Shown here: positions 28,748 to 41,755 of the stretch, piece after piece
Numbering within the stretch: the first letter of the stretch is position 1
How the letters are laid out: each line of letters begins with the position of its first letter
Assembly: GCA_026210745.1 (NCBI GenBank)
Contig: CP110631.1
Coordinates: 1,302,001-1,366,000 of the forward strand
Source: Exobasidium rhododendri
Lineage: Eukaryota > Basidiomycota > Exobasidiomycetes > Exobasidiales > Exobasidiaceae
Length of the DNA: 64,000 bases
Reading direction: 5' to 3'
Translations under genes and position numbers: made by a program
The notes under the pieces: generated by a model
Databases searched by the model: none
The model's input: only the letters and a program-made list of their open reading frames with translations
What the model was told of the DNA's origin: nothing

Positions 28748-30274
28748 TCATGAATGTCTTTGCTTTGCCCTCTTCTTCCTCGCCATTTCTACCCTTCTGT
28801 TCTTTTGTTCCTCTCTGGCAGTACTGGCAGTACGGAGGAGCAGTTGATCTCCTTTGTCGTCCTCCTGGGTGCTGATCGCTGGCTGTAGAGGGGTGTCGCT
28901 GCTGTCGTGAGAGGTGATGGAGACTGGTTGATCCAGCTCTTGATCTTTCATAATCCGTTGCAAAGCAGCTTCTCTGCCATCTTCTAGACTTCTCTTCTGC
29001 TGCAGAGCGGACGGAATGTGATCTCTTTTGACGTTCAGTCGCGCCTTTTCTTGACTCGCTTTTCCTGCGCTGACACTGTCCCAGAAGCTCAGTGGCTTTT
29101 CCTTTGACAGATCATCCTCCTTTGGCACAATCTTCTCCGGCAGCTTCAAAGCTTTTCGAACGCGAGGTAGCTGGAGTACAATCAATTGTATCAGTGAGAA
29201 TGTATTGTTTGTTGCCCAAAAGCAGAAGACGGCAGCTGGGAAGTTCCAAAGTAGTGGAATACTCAGCACTGTAAACCCTCGAAGGACGTTTCGCATCATC
29301 TTTCCAGTCGGACCAGCCGATTGAGCAGCGCCACCCATCTCTGCTCCTGTTTCCAGAACAGCAAGGGTCATTGCGGCGGATGCGACCGGCAAGATGATCG
29401 TTGGATCTGCTACTGTTAAGTCGGTGAACCAAGCCAAACCACCCGTCTTCATGCTAGTAAGGTCGGCACCTGCAAGTCCCCGAAGGGCGAAAAAGAAGCT
29501 GATAAAGACAGGCATCTGAATAGCTGGGGCAATGAAGCTTTTCAAAGGGCTGCAGTTGTTGTCTTTCATCAGCTTTTGAACGTACACTGCCGACTCTTGT
29601 AGTAAGCGTTGGTCCCCTACACTTTTGGCATATTGAATATCCTTCATCTTGCGTTGCATCTGAGGATTAATGTTTCCCAGCCGAATCGCATTCGCTTGGC
29701 CTTTGAACACGACCGGAAGAATTGTGATGCGGACAGCAACTGTGACGAGAGCGATCGTGGCCCACCAAGGCAAGCCTGTCGCTTCCACCATCCAGTCCAG
29801 CAACTCCTGTGCATATCGTACATTCGGCCAGCTAGATAGCTGCCCAAGATCGGAGAGTGTTTGCACCTTTTCTGTGGCATCCGTCATATGGGTCTCAATG
29901 CGAGATACGGTGTCCGAAGCCTTTGCAGAGTCAGAGGCTATGACGTCCAAGCCACTCTTTGCACCATCAAATTGTTCCACCTCCCTCGCGATCGCATCAG
30001 GTGAGGGTTCCACTTGAACTGTTGGGACAGGCTCCTTCTTTGACCCGGACCAGAGGGAAATGCTTCTCGTCGATTGATTGATCCCCAAAGCTGAGGCGCC
30101 AAATATCGTCCGTACGTTCCTGCCGGGACGAACGCGAGAAGACTGACCAATGGTCGATAATGTTGGAAAGGTCGACGAATATCGACCGACGAAAGGTGTC
30201 ACAGCGGATTGCTTTGTAGCCAGCTGTGGCATTCTCCTAGCTGATAAGCCAAACGCACACTGACGAGCGGCCAT
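28748..30274 (-). CDS. OXA1: Mitochondrial inner-membrane insertase OXA1
   Basis: A single exon encodes 508 aa. The N terminus (MAARQCAFGLSARRMPQLAT) is a mitochondrial presequence. The YidC/Oxa1/Alb3 core runs from about residue 165 to 375 with five transmembrane segments: LPWWATIALVTVAVRITILP, SPLKSFIAPAIQMPVFISFF, and later hydrophobic stretches ending in NTFSLIQLIVLQLP. A long charged C-terminal tail (about 125 residues) follows, as in ribosome-binding Oxa1 tails. The protein inserts mitochondrially encoded and conservative-sorted proteins into the inner membrane. Confidence 0.95.
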   Translation of the reverse strand: MAARQCAFGLSARRMPQLATKQSAVTPFVGRYSSTFPTLSTIGQSSRVRPGRNVRTIFGASALGINQSTRSISLWSGSKKEPVPTVQVEPSPDAIAREVEQFDGAKSGLDVIASDSAKASDTVSRIETHMTDATEKVQTLSDLGQLSSWPNVRYAQELLDWMVEATGLPWWATIALVTVAVRITILPVVFKGQANAIRLGNINPQMQRKMKDIQYAKSVGDQRLLQESAVYVQKLMKDNNCSPLKSFIAPAIQMPVFISFFFALRGLAGADLTSMKTGGLAWFTDLTVADPTIILPVASAAMTLAVLETGAEMGGAAQSAGPTGKMMRNVLRGFTVLSIPLLWNFPAAVFCFWATNNTFSLIQLIVLQLPRVRKALKLPEKIVPKEDDLSKEKPLSFWDSVSAGKASQEKARLNVKRDHIPSALQQKRSLEDGREAALQRIMKDQELDQPVSITSHDSSDTPLQPAISTQEDDKGDQLLLRTASTAREEQKNRRVEMARKKRAKQRHS

Positions 30275-30569
30275 TGCCGACTTCTCTCCGAGAGCCTAGG
30301 GGATTTGGTAAGACAGGATGGTTCAATTTCAGGAAGAAAGCGAAAAAGGGTGCTCAGAACTCAATCCAAAAAGTTGGCACTGGCTACCGGTATACTTATG
30401 AAGGCACCACGTGAAGAACACCTCGTCGGACACACTCAATCCAGGTCAATCGCTCTCTACTTCTATCACTCTCAAGTTTGTGCACTCTAGAACACATCGA
30501 GCGAAGGAACTTTTATGTAGCAAGAAAGGTTCAGTTCTTTGCGTGACAGAAACATCACTCCGAACTACC

Positions 30570-32042
30570 ATGAGTGGTGGTGGCGCTCGAACACAAGGGC
30601 TTTCTAGACAGGCGTCGATGGCCTCAACCTCCAGTGCTGCCAACCCAGCATCAGCCACACCCTCTCCTGCCTTTGCCGCATCTTCACCAGCGCAGCGATT
30701 ACGACGACTGATCTGGGAAGCAACAATTCCTATCGTTGTGACAGTGGAATGTGGCGATTTGCCACAAATCTCACTCGATCGATCAATTGAGACATACTAT
30801 GTGAAGGCGCCAAGGATATCCTACCTTCCACTTGTCTTACAAGAGGTGAAAAGCAATCTGTTGGCTTTGATGGTCGACGACGAGGTTCTCAGATCAATGA
30901 AAGAAGAGGAATTTTGGTTCTTGTATGAAGGTACTCCGTTGCGATGGTGAGTGGGGGCTCCCAGGTGGAAGTCTGTCGTTTCAGGCGCCTGTATCTCATC
31001 GTTGCATTTACAGGCATTGGCCGATAGGATTACTCTACGACTATCATACAGCCAACACTGGCCCCTCATCATATCGATCAAGTATGACGAGCGGGAGTAG
31101 CATGACGGGCGCTATGCAACGCCTTCCGACGACGACTGTGACGGACAGTACTGCGCCCGAACCAAGGCCGTTGCAAATTAATCAAGCCCAATCCCAACTT
31201 CCTTGGCAATTGACGTTGCGGATCGGTAATGCTCCTCTTGAAAAGATTCATTCATCACCGGGTCTGGATAATTGTAGAACATCGTACATGAGTATGTTAA
31301 AAGAAGCAGATTTTGTTCGGTGGGGGAGCACAAAGCGAGTCACCAATCTTCGAAAGACGGAACAAGATGCTCTTTGGGAAGGCGTCGTCACGCACAACTT
31401 TGAACTGTACTGGTCTGTAGCTTCTAAGATTATACCCTCGATGCCAACGTCGGAAGGAGGGGTAACGAATAGTCATCAACCGAGAACGCCTTCGACTGCG
31501 ACAATAACCCACAACGGAGAGAAAGTGGGCGGGCGATCTTCATTGACGCACCAGCATAACGAAAGTCAAGCAAGTCTGCACAGCACTGCGCCGAGTGACT
31601 CAGGGGCGAGTGGTACAGAGAGCAATACACACATCAGATCAAGCAATAATCAATACAGAAGTTTGCCTATGCGGTTCTTCTTGTTACAAGGTATTCCAGT
31701 CGTACAAGAGCCTATATCACCTTACACAGAAGACGGGCGACCCATCACTTTACACTCTGTTCTCTCTGCCCTCTTTCCACTACTAGTCCCGCCCATGCCT
31801 ACCTTTTCTACCTCACCTTCACAGATTCCGCCTCCACCCATGGCCTATGCCGTCATCCAAGGTATTCGAATCCCCTTTGAGGCAGAGATACCTTGGATAG
31901 GTTCGGCTCTCTCGAGTGCCGATGGATGGTGAGTTTGGAAGAAGGTCATGAACGTAGGAGTAGCTTGCTTGCTGACTCGGATTCATAAATTGTCAGGATA
32001 TCCGTCTGTGTGCATCTCCTTTCCGATGGGGATAAGCTGTAG
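30570..32042 (+). CDS. ATG5: Autophagy protein ATG5
   Basis: Three exons (30570-30946, 31014-31928, 31997-32042) give 445 aa. The core begins with LRRLIWEATIPIVVTVECGD, then ISYLPLVLQEVKSNL and PLRWHWPIGLLYDYHTA (split by intron 1), LPWQLTLRIGNAPLEKI, FVRWGSTKRVTNLRKTEQDA and MRFFLLQGIPVVQEPISPY. The end is DGWISVCVHLLSDGDKL. ATG5 is conjugated to ATG12 and, with ATG16, promotes lipidation of ATG8 on the phagophore. The acceptor lysine lies in the helix STKRVTNL. Two Ser/Thr-rich insertions, about 30 and 60 residues, expand the protein relative to yeast Atg5. The ATG at 30570 was chosen as the first Met before the low-complexity leader; about 50 upstream codons are open but not protein-like. 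Confidence 0.94.
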
Positions 32043-32252
32043 CGAGGATCGACACTCTCGCTGCTTTGCTTTCTTCCGCACAAACTATACACCGCTCCTC
32101 CCACCTTCACCTCCATTGTACTTCTTTCATGATACCAATAAGAACATTCTTTATCCTTTTCGACACGAGCAAAGGTTGAGGATAGTGAAGACGAGATGCG
32201 TGCTCGAAAAGAGGAAGAACAAATACAAAATCTTTATAGTACATGCAAACTT

Positions 32253-34271
32253 TCAACTCCAGCATTCTTCGAGCCATCTGCCTTGGAGTTCTAATTGAGT
32301 GATGAAACGCTCTGCTTCTTCCTCGGTCTTTCCGCCATGGGAACAAGCAATCTTAGCCACGCTATCTCGCACGGCTTGTGGCATCTTTCCAGCGCTGCCA
32401 CAGATGTAGAGGTACCCACTACGATGGGCTAGTATGTCCCACACCTTTCCTTCTTCTTCAGCAATAAGGTGTTGTACGTAGATCTTGTCCTTTTGATCCC
32501 TGGAAGCAGCCAAGCGATAGTTGATATTATTGTTCCTAGCCATCTGCTCCCATTCATCTGCAAAGAGCCAGTCGCTTCCTCGATTACGACAACCAAAGAA
32601 GCATAGGTTATCTTGTGATTTCATGCCTTGCCCACAGAGTAGATGCAAGCGTTCTTGCAAGAAGCTACGAATGGGAGCAACGCCAGTACCAGGTCCGATG
32701 AAGATGGCGGGAAGGGAAGGATCAGAAGGCATACGCAGGCTGGCTTCGTTGATTTGTATCGCTACAAGATCACCTTTCTGCAAACGACTCAGCCATGATG
32801 AACATACACCCTTCCTCTTTTCCTTCAACCGAGTCTTGTATGAGACGATTGCAACAGCCAATTGGACTGACGTTGGGTAGCAGTGAGGCCCGCTTGCAAT
32901 ACTAAAATCTCTCTTCCGGATCGGTGGGAAGATGTCCAGCAGGTAGGTGAGAGGAATGTTGACCGAATCAAATTCCTCCAAAGTCTCCAAGATGGTCCTG
33001 CGAACTCGGATGGCATATTCGTACATCTCGTCCGAGCCATCGCCTGGCGTGCAGAACTCTTGCAGCTTCTCTCGCTGCATATGATCGGTGGGCGTAAAGG
33101 GTATCAGTTGTTCGAAAAAAGAAGGTCGAGGGACGCTATTGAAGTCGACATGCGTAGTCAAGAGCTTTCGCAAGGTGAGGTGATGAAGGTCTACAAAGGC
33201 GAGAGCTTGTGGAAGGCTTTGATCGGGCTCGATCGCCTCCAAGTGTAAGGGCGAGTCTGCAACGTCGGACCAGCTCATTCTATTCAGCAGTCTCTGCACA
33301 TCCTCTGGCGAGTTCTCAGGCAGGAGCGAGACAACGTCACCCGCTTCGTAACTGTTGTCGGTGTGAAAGATTGACAGGTGCAATGATCAGGGGACGGTAG
33401 ATCTTCAGTGCTTGCCGTTGGTACTTGTCTCACTCACACTAGGTCTTTCCCTGTTAAGAGGTCTTCAAATTCCAAAAGACGAACATCCTGCCAATGATCA
33501 TCACGGGTCATACGCTCCGTATTTCTTAGACGGGACCATCTCCATCCTGATGGTAATTCTCTCTGAGACGACATGTGCCCGTTGGAGGGCTGCGTGATGC
33601 CGTTGGTAGATGTGCCTACCTTTATAGTGATGCTGGGAGGTAGCAGTTCATCATCTGATATGAACTGCTCAGCACTGCTGATAGACGGCAACACTTCCTC
33701 CAGCGTCGTCCAAAGCTTTTCCATCCAAGGTCGTAGGGTGCCCTCTATCCCTAGATAGTGCTGATCATCTGCTTCGCCACCATCCATCAACACCTCCGCG
33801 CCTAGCCCGAGTAGTCTCTTGTTTAGCTTTCGCGAAGGCCAACAGTACCTGGCATAGCTGCTATCACCTAATCCGAAAATGGTGTAGTTCAGGTCGCAAA
33901 GAATATCGGAAGGTAAATTTGAGCGAAGAAGGAACTTCCAAAAGCTGAGAGAGGAGGACGGGAAGTCACCATTTCCCGTCGTAGAGAGAACGAAGGTCAC
34001 CAGAGGCTCATTGACCAGATTCGTCTAACGATATGAAGGAAGTGGTGTCAGTCACGCTTGAGTGTTTGTCACCAAGCTCTATCCGAAAGAGTCGTCCGCC
34101 CAACTCAATCTCGCTGCTCACGATGTCATATTCGTCCATCGACTGGACAGAAGTCGTTATTCTCCTTCGACGGGCCTGTCTTGCTATTCTTTCGGCCACA
34201 TCTTGCGCATTGCCTGTCTCGCTGCCATACAATATAGTGAACTTCCTCTCAAGCGTCACATCATCTGACAT
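32253..34271 (-). CDS. TAH18: NADPH-dependent diflavin reductase TAH18
   Basis: Three exons (34122-34271, 33438-34024, 32253-33351) give 611 aa. The FMN/flavodoxin domain opens with FTILYGSETGNAQDVAERIA, then VTFVLSTTGNGDFP and LNYTIFGLGDSSYARYCWPS. The FAD domain includes YEAGDVVSLLPEN and KRDFSIASGPH; the NADPH domain shows IFIGPGTGVAPIRSFLQERL and GYLYICGSAGKMPQAVRDSV. The protein passes electrons from NADPH to Dre2 in the cytosolic iron-sulfur cluster assembly pathway. The first intron begins GTGAGC right after SMDEYDI, an unobvious junction supported by family alignment. The upstream Met at 34340 is also in frame; 34271 fits the family start (M followed closely by the flavodoxin strand). 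Confidence 0.94.
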
Positions 34272-34473
34272 GTTGTTGGAGGGGTACGAAGCAGGAAAGG
34301 CGTAGTGGCATTCGATTATAGAAGAACGTAGCCCGCTCACGTAAAATAATTAAAAGTTGGATCACCAAATAAAGGCGCCTCTCTCCGTGGACTAGAGTAA
34401 TGAGTGGAGGAGGAAAGCTAGGCTTGTATACATATACTGAGAACCCACTACGAACTTGATGAGACACGACTGC

Positions 34474-36956
34474 TCATGCGGTACTAGGAACGATCTCGAG
34501 GTCGCTTTCGCTGTCACTGCCGGGCGCAGCAATCGACAATGTTGCATTGCGACTGAATTGACCTTCACTTTCCTGCAAATGTTCTGCAAGTGCACCACTC
34601 CTTATCAGGCCTTCCAGTTCTTCATCGCTGCTCTCACTTGCATAGAAGCTCTCTCCAGGCGGGGGCCTAACATTGGGAGGCAACTTGACCTTTTTCCGTC
34701 GCAGAATCGGTCTAGCCAACAGGGCAACATCTGCAGAATGGCGAGCTAGTAGCTGTGTGGGATAAAAGAGAGAGAAGGGGATCAGACAAGGGTTATTCCC
34801 GGAGAATTACGTAGGCAACCAGGCCTACCTTACTGCTACTATGGCTGAGTATCTTGATGTCGCCGTTGACTGCTTTGTAAGAGCCACTTGGCACTTCCGT
34901 CTCACCCTCGCTTGCCATTTCCGCAACGCTCCTCTTTCTTCCTTTCCCCAAAGACTTGGAGCAATCTTGCGCTTGCTTCTGCAGAGCCTTCTCAGCTTCT
35001 CGCTTCTTCTCTTGCATGGCCTTTCGAGCAGCTTCGATTACTTTGCTGCCCGCCGTCTCTGCTGCCAAGATACTATCAAGAGTAGACACTGAAGTAGAGC
35101 TCTCTCGAGACTTGGCTTTCGCATCCTCAATGTTCTTTCGACGAAGCAACATCTCGAGCCTGCGCTCGCCATCAACCTGCTTCCCAAAGGCGTCTACTGT
35201 TGATGCCGAGGTTTGATTCTTACTCGTTTCAGGGATAGTCTTATGCATTCTTCTCTGAAGCTCCAACAATTCCTTAGCCTTCTCATCTTGCTGAAATCTC
35301 GCCTCTTTCGCTCGACCATAATTGGCGCATACGTCGAATCTCCTACTTGTGCAATCGCTTGGGTCAAGGCTGTCGTCTGTCTCGAAGCAGACTTCCCTCC
35401 CTTTGGACCCCATTGCCAAACCATCTGACAATGCGTAAGGGCTGTTGTGATTGATGCTCCTACTACTATTTCTAGTAAACTTTGCAGCATACGGGGGTCC
35501 TTTTTGTGAATTCTGCCGCCAACTTGCCATCACAACGTACATACGTCTGTCAACAAAACGAGTCTGGCCTATTCCTCTCAGGACTATCCTTCCCACTGGA
35601 ATTCTACTCACTCGCTCTGGACCTCAGATCTACCGTTACGAGTTCTGTTGAGCTGGTTGTCCAAATGGAAAGAGCAAACGTCCATCCTCGTTCTTCTGTC
35701 TACAAAATTTTGGCAGGCCATAGCACTGCACGTTCCGTAATTGGCTGCCATACCTACAAGCAAGATCGTCTTTCCGGCTCGAGGACTCAATCTCAAGACG
35801 TTCCTTTCCTTGCCATGAAACTCATTGGCGGAAAGGGCAAAGGCAAAAGTCTAAGCATTCATTCTCCTTGTGTGACGTATTTGTATCTCCCCCCCCCCGG
35901 CGCCCAACGACTTACCTTTGACGTACTGATTTTAGGGTTCATGACACAGATAAGGGTACCGAGGTTCGCCGATGATAGCTTCTCGAATGCTCCACAGCTG
36001 CCACCGGAGTATCTACGCTCCCCTCCCACCTCAAGCCAAGTACTGTCTGACTCAAAGACTACCAACTCCAACTCGCGAGACCCATCATGCTCTCCAAACT
36101 TATCCGGCTTCTCGCTCAAATCTGTCAAAGTGAGAATGAAGAAACGTTTCGGAGCCCACATCTTCTTGAGACCAGACGTTGTTGCTTGCTTAGTATCATT
36201 GTGTGCCATGGTTGCTGAAGACGCTTCTCCGAAGGGAAGTTGCGGCTCCTTGTCTCCGTCGATGATGCGACCATTTGCATCAAAGTACTTTCCTTTCGTC
36301 ATTCTAGTATCGGATTTAGCCGTCACTACTCCCATCGTCAACCAATCGCCATCGACTGGCAGGGTAAAGTCTCCATCGTCGGATTTGCCAGGCACGGCGA
36401 CAGAGTATAAAGTGGATATGGGTAGGTAGTATCGTCCTTCTAGATGCGGATTAAAATCATTATGTAGTATGTATCGCTTCCGCAGAGCTATCCTTGAGGT
36501 CGGCTCTAGCTTCAGAAAGAATTGGTCATCGTCCGATGGCTCCACTGTTTTTGGGCCAATAGCGAGATCTTCGACTAGTCGAAGTGAATCGTCTCGCTTT
36601 TGACCAAGCTCATCTCCCTTGTCTTGCATTGTGTGGGGCGTCGAGCTGGCGACCACGTCTTCGAATCCTGCATCAGTGTTGCGACCAAATTTCGACATCT
36701 GCTTTGCGGCGTCGCTCCGCTTCTTTGTTCGAAGGTCAGCAATGCGAGTGGCTCTTGCTGAAGAGGCGACAAAGGAAGTGAATTGCCGGCTTGCTGGGGC
36801 CGGATGACGTGGACCTACACCAGATGAGGATGATTTTGGACACAGTAGACTACCGTGAAATGCATCTTGACGCTGATCTCTGTATCTCCTTTCGAGCGTT
36901 GAGCTGACATTTGCCTTTGATGTAGGACTACCCGGTACCAGTACAGTTGCCGACAT
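34474..36956 (-). CDS. MCM10: DNA replication factor MCM10
   Basis: Four exons (35916-36956, 35612-35850, 34829-35522, 34474-34752) give 750 aa. The central OB-fold/zinc module is clear: GRYYLPISTLYSVAV, DGDWLTMGVVTAKSDTR, ESDSTWLEVG, CGAFEKLSSANLGTLICVMN, then after intron 1 AFALSANEFHGKE, ILLVGMAANYGTCSAM and NFVDRRTRMDVCSFH, with the zinc-binding Cys and His. MCM10 activates the CMG helicase at replication origins and binds DNA and polymerase alpha. The C-terminal 320 residues are charged and less conserved. ATG 36956 (MSATVLVPGS) is preferred: an in-frame upstream Met at 37064 would extend the protein across ACGCGT (37025-37030), better placed in the promoter. A long antisense frame here is a shadow. 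Confidence 0.93.
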
Positions 36957-37266
36957 GCTGGTCCCGAAAGTAACGCAGTAGGGAAAGTAACAGAAATCTT
37001 CGCGCGTCGCCCCTCGCCATGGAAACGCGTCAATTTCCCTAGTCTGAAAGAGAGAGCAACCCATTCAATGATCTTCTCCTCTCATCTCCACGTGCGTGGG
37101 ACCATCTGGAACTTTTTTTCCTCGAGTGGAACAAAATTTCGATTTCGTCAGATTATGGGACAAAGGTTCGCTCAGGTTGGCATTGATCATCATATTCACT
37201 CACTGTTCTTCTCTTCTTCTTGGGCTTCGCGGTATCGTTCTCAATTAGTACGAGAGTTTGATCGAT
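36957..37266. promoter_or_regulatory. Divergent promoter of MCM10 and RPO41 with MCB-like ACGCGT
   Basis: The 310-bp region separates the two outward-facing starts. AAACGCGTCA at 37023-37032 contains the MluI cell-cycle box ACGCGT, about 70 bp upstream of MCM10, where MBF-type G1/S regulators bind in ascomycete yeasts. Whether it acts here is inference. Confidence 0.4.
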
Positions 37267-40200
37267 ATGATCGGGCGTGCAGCAGCATTGCTTCGGAGGG
37301 GAAGCACGAGCAGTCACGTCGATGAGGCAAGTAGGACAGTGCAGCGAATTTGTTCTACCTCAGCAGCTGCCGCTACTGCCACTACGTCGCCACTGCTAGC
37401 TTCTTCCTCTCTGTCACAAAGGAGGACAAGACTACCACATCAAAGGAGATTTCAGTCCTCCTACACACCAGCTCTACATCCTTCGGCTCCGGCTTCCGCT
37501 GAAGTCGACACTTCGACAAGCTCGATTAGCAGCCCTGCATTTCATTTCGAGCCATTCAGTCAAGGACAGACACAAAGATCAAGAACACGACTCCCTACGC
37601 CTCTACCTCCCGACCTTGCCGAACGAAGGAAGACAGAATTCAAAAGGCGCCTTCGAGAACATCGAGAGAAGCTCAGAAGATATGCTAGAGGAAAGAGTCA
37701 AGATGCTCCTGAAGATCATGTCTCTCCTGCTTCTGGTGATCTGAGCACACTTACATTGAAAGCGATGAATCAGAATGACGCATTCTTCACTCCAAGTCAT
37801 GCGATCGAAAATCTAGCCATCCTACGAGCTTGTCTAAGGACTGGTCTCGTTGAAAGGGCTGCAAAGATCTTCAAAGGTATGCGAGGGGAAGCCAATGATC
37901 GAGCAGAAGAATTGTCGCAATGGGCGCCAAAAGGTAGTAGTGTCTCGGAAGGGTCGCCACGCAGGTTTGCCAGTCCCTTGGGCGTCAGCATATACAATAC
38001 CATGCTGGGCGCGTTCTTGGAAAAGGCCTGGCAAGGAGAAAGTAGTAGCAGTAGCAATAAGGAATACATCTCTGATGCCTGGCGACTCTTGGACGCCATG
38101 ACAAAGGGCAAGGAAGGTGGGAAAAGTACGTCTGATCCTTTGCCCGACGAGGAAACCTTTGCTATTATGGCGAAAGGGCTGGTTCGGTTGATTCGAAGCG
38201 ATCGGCTACCAAAGACCACGCAGAATCTTACCAATTTCTTGACTTCACTTCGACAAAGCGGGTTGAGATTACCCGACGTGATGCTTTGCAGCTCCTTCAG
38301 TCGAGAGGGAGGTGAGGCAGGGGAATTTGAAATGAACAGCACAAGTCGAGAAGGCGGACCGGATGTCAAGATGGTTTTCCAAATACTGGCGCCTGTAGTG
38401 GCGGAGATGGGAGATGTGATCCTGGAAAATGATCTGGAGGCAGTGAGGCGAACATTGCAGGGTTTGGACAAGCAGGCCACGCAACACACCGACGAAACAG
38501 ATCATACATCGGAAGTCGTAGAAGATGTCCCTGAACTTCTCCCAGTGACAACTTACAGCAAAACAGATGCGAAAGCAAAAGAAAAAGCGGGAGCGGAAGA
38601 CGAGGTCAACTTCAATCTAAAGATCTTGAGGGAAAATCTCTCTATTGTAGAAGAGGCAAAGGAATCTTCTGCTGATCCTTATGAAAGGCAAAAGTGGCTA
38701 GAATTCGGAGCCTTGGAAGCAGCGAGAAAACGTTTTGAAGCTGGTGCCTCGCACATGGAGGAACTTGGATTGACTAATGACGGCTCCTTGAAGCAAAAAG
38801 ATCTGCAAAGATGGATGTGGAGCTGGTACAAGAAGATGACAGTCTCGCTGAAGGAAGACATTGATAGGATACGTAAGGAAGATGCCTCGAGTATACCAGT
38901 CTCCCCTCACAATAGTACAAGAGGTGTAGAAGCGCAGATATTGCCATTCCTTCGATTATTACCGGTGGAGAAACTTGCCATGCTCGTCACCCTGGAGATC
39001 ATGCGGATGCAGGGGACAAGTGGTGTGACGGACGGCATGAAGACGGCCAGTGCTGTGATGAGAATAGGGAGATCGGTAGAGAGAGAATACCATACACAGC
39101 TACTTCGAGAGGATCCAGGATACCTGGCGAAGACGAGGCAAGCTCAAAATGCACTTTGGCAAGGTGGAATCACTTCAATGGAGTTGAGGAAACAGTTGAA
39201 ATCGACGCTAGGTCAAGATAGCACAACGGTAGATGAAGACGTGCTGGGCTGGTCTTCGAATATCCTGGCAAGATTGGGCAGTTACCTTATACAGCATCTG
39301 ATGAACGTTGCGACCGTCAAACAGTCTGCGATCGATCGAGACGGGGTCAGCTGGGACGAAGATCTGCCTGCTTTCTACTCCGCTTATCAATACATCAAAG
39401 GTAAGAGATTAGGAGTGATTAAATTGAACGAGGTCGTTTCAAAGAGACTAGCAAAGGACAGTACAATCGAGACACTTCATCCGCGTCATCTGCCGATGCT
39501 GGTACCACCAAAGCCTTGGTTGACGTACGACACAGGCGGTTATTACAGTGTAAAAACAAAAGTGCTCCGATATAAGGACAACATGGAGCAAGGGTCTTAT
39601 CTTCGAGCTGCCTCTGAAGATGGAAGTCTGGAGTACATTCTCGCCGGTCTGGATGTCCTGGGTAGCACAGCCTGGACAGTGAACAAAGACGTCTTCCGAG
39701 TTGTCTCGGATGTCTGGAATAGTGGAAAGGGAATTGCAGAAGTTCCACCGCTTGAGCTGGCAGAAGAAGAACCGACGAAACCGGACAATTACGATGTCGA
39801 TATCAAATCTCGAGGTATCTACCTCAACAAGATGAAGCTGCACAATCTCAGAAGGCTTGCGAATCATAGTCAACGTTGCGATGTCAGTTACAGATTGGAG
39901 ATCGCTCGTGCTTTCATGGATGAAAGATTCTTCTTTCCCCACAACATGGACTTCAGAGGTAGAGCTTATCCTCTTCCTCCGCACTTGAACCACATTGGAA
40001 ACGATCTGAGTAGGGGTCTGCTGCTATTCGCAGATGCAAAACCATTAGGCGCCGTAGGTCTCCGATGGCTGCGAATTCATTTGGCAAACGTCTATGGTTT
40101 CGACAAAGCAAGTCTTTCAGAGAGGGAGCAATTTGCAATCGAACATGAGAAGGACATTCACGACAGTGTTTCGGATCCATTAGGCGAAGGGGGCTGGTGG

Positions 40201-41755
40201 TTGAAAGCAGGCGATCCTTGGCAGTGTCTTGCCACCTGTATGGAATTGGTCAAAGCTCGTGATCATCCTGAAGGTCCTGAAAAGTACCCTTGTCGATTGC
40301 CCGTACATCAAGATGGTACGTGCAACGGTCTACAGCATTATGCTGCTCTAGGAGGTGATATGGCAGGAGCGAAGCAAGTCAATCTGAGCGGTGGTGATAG
40401 GCCTTCCGATGTGTACACCGCCGTTGCCGATCTTGTCATTGAAGTGGTGGAAAGAGACGCTGCACTGGGGGTCGAAGCAGCTCAATTGGTACAGGGAAAG
40501 ATTACAAGAAAGGTGGTAAAGCAGACAGTCATGACGACCGTATATGGTGTCACTTTCATCGGTGCAAAGGATCAGGTTGCCAGACAATTGGAAGATCGAG
40601 GCCTAGCGACTGAATCGATCTGGGTATGTTCCACTTACTTGGCCAAACAGATCATGACCTGCATTGGAGATCTTTTTTCTGGTGCAGAAGCTATCCAAAA
40701 TTGGTTTCGCGAGAGTGCCCGCATGATAGCAAGCAGCATCTCTCCGGAACGAATTCGTGACATCGAGAAAGATGTCAAGTTCAATTATACGACGGCCCTC
40801 AAAAAAGAGCAAATGACTTCCGTGATCTGGACCACTCCTCTAGGGCTTCCGGTTGTCCAACCTTATCGAAAGGCGGTACGAAAGCAAATAAAAACGGCCA
40901 TCCAAAGTGTCTTCATTCATGACCCGTACCTGGCCACCCAAGTTTCACCTGGCAAGCAAGCAAGTGCTTTTCCCCCCAACTTTATTCATTCCTTGGATGC
41001 AACGCACATGTTGCTGACAGCGTTGGAGTGTCAGATCGCAAAGTTGACGTTTGCTTCTGTTCACGATAGTTACTGGACTCATGCGTGTGACATCGAAACA
41101 ATGAGCGATATCATTAGAGACACCTTTGTTCGGTTGCATAGTTGTGACATTCTGCAGAAGCTGCAAGCAGAGGTGAGTGTGGAGAAATGTCGTGTTTATA
41201 GAATATTACTCTTGCTGAAATTCTCACCACGTCGTTCTACAACACGAATAGTTCTTGGACCGGTACGATGGTCATGTTGTGCCGGTGAGGATAGCAAAGG
41301 ATAGCTTGGCAAAGCGCGAAAAGCGAGCGTTGCGAATGAAGAAGATCTCTCAAGAAGATAGTGGTACTATTCTGGTGGAAGAGACAGAGAATGGTCACTT
41401 GAGAGCCAAGACAGACCCCGTCAAGTTTGGAGAGAATGGAATAGAAGGAGATGAAGAAGAAGAGGGAGATGGAGATGAGGAGGGAGAAGGTGACGAGAGG
41501 ATGGAGGAGGCAGTGGCGAAGAAGCGAGAGGCTGCGGCCACTACGGCAAGATTAAACTCGCAAGACAAAAAATTCCAGAACAAATTCGTTCTTCTCAAAG
41601 ACATCTTGCCACCGATCCCGCAGAAAGGCGCTTTTGACGTCAACGAAATCAAAGTAGGTCACAGCAGCTTCTTCGATGTAGATAGCTGCAGGCCTGTCGC
41701 TGACCCTCCTGCTTCCTTCCTCTCACTACAGCGATCATTGTACTTTTTCTCCTAA
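37267..41755 (+). CDS. RPO41: Mitochondrial RNA polymerase RPO41
   Basis: Three exons (37267-41172, 41252-41653, 41732-41755) give 1443 aa. The N terminus MIGRAAALLRRGSTSSHVDE and the following Arg/Ser-rich stretch form a mitochondrial presequence. The single-subunit, T7-like polymerase motifs are all present: FPHNMDFRGRAYPLPPHL, PVHQDGTCNGLQHYAALGGD (catalytic aspartate), ITRKVVKQTVMTTVYGVTFI, FPPNFIHSLDATHMLLTALE and SVHDSYWTHACD (second catalytic aspartate). The end is SLYFFS, the invariant C terminus, encoded by a 24-nt last exon. The protein transcribes mitochondrial DNA and primes its replication. An acidic insertion (EGDEEEEGDGDEEGEGDE, near 41,440-41,495) interrupts the C-terminal thumb/palm region and is unusual. 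The gene is divergent from MCM10. Confidence 0.97.

Noticed and set aside
35482..36429. 315-codon open frame on the plus strand
   Set aside because: It lies antisense to MCM10 exons whose zinc-finger and OB-fold motifs are clear; composition is that of a shadow frame.
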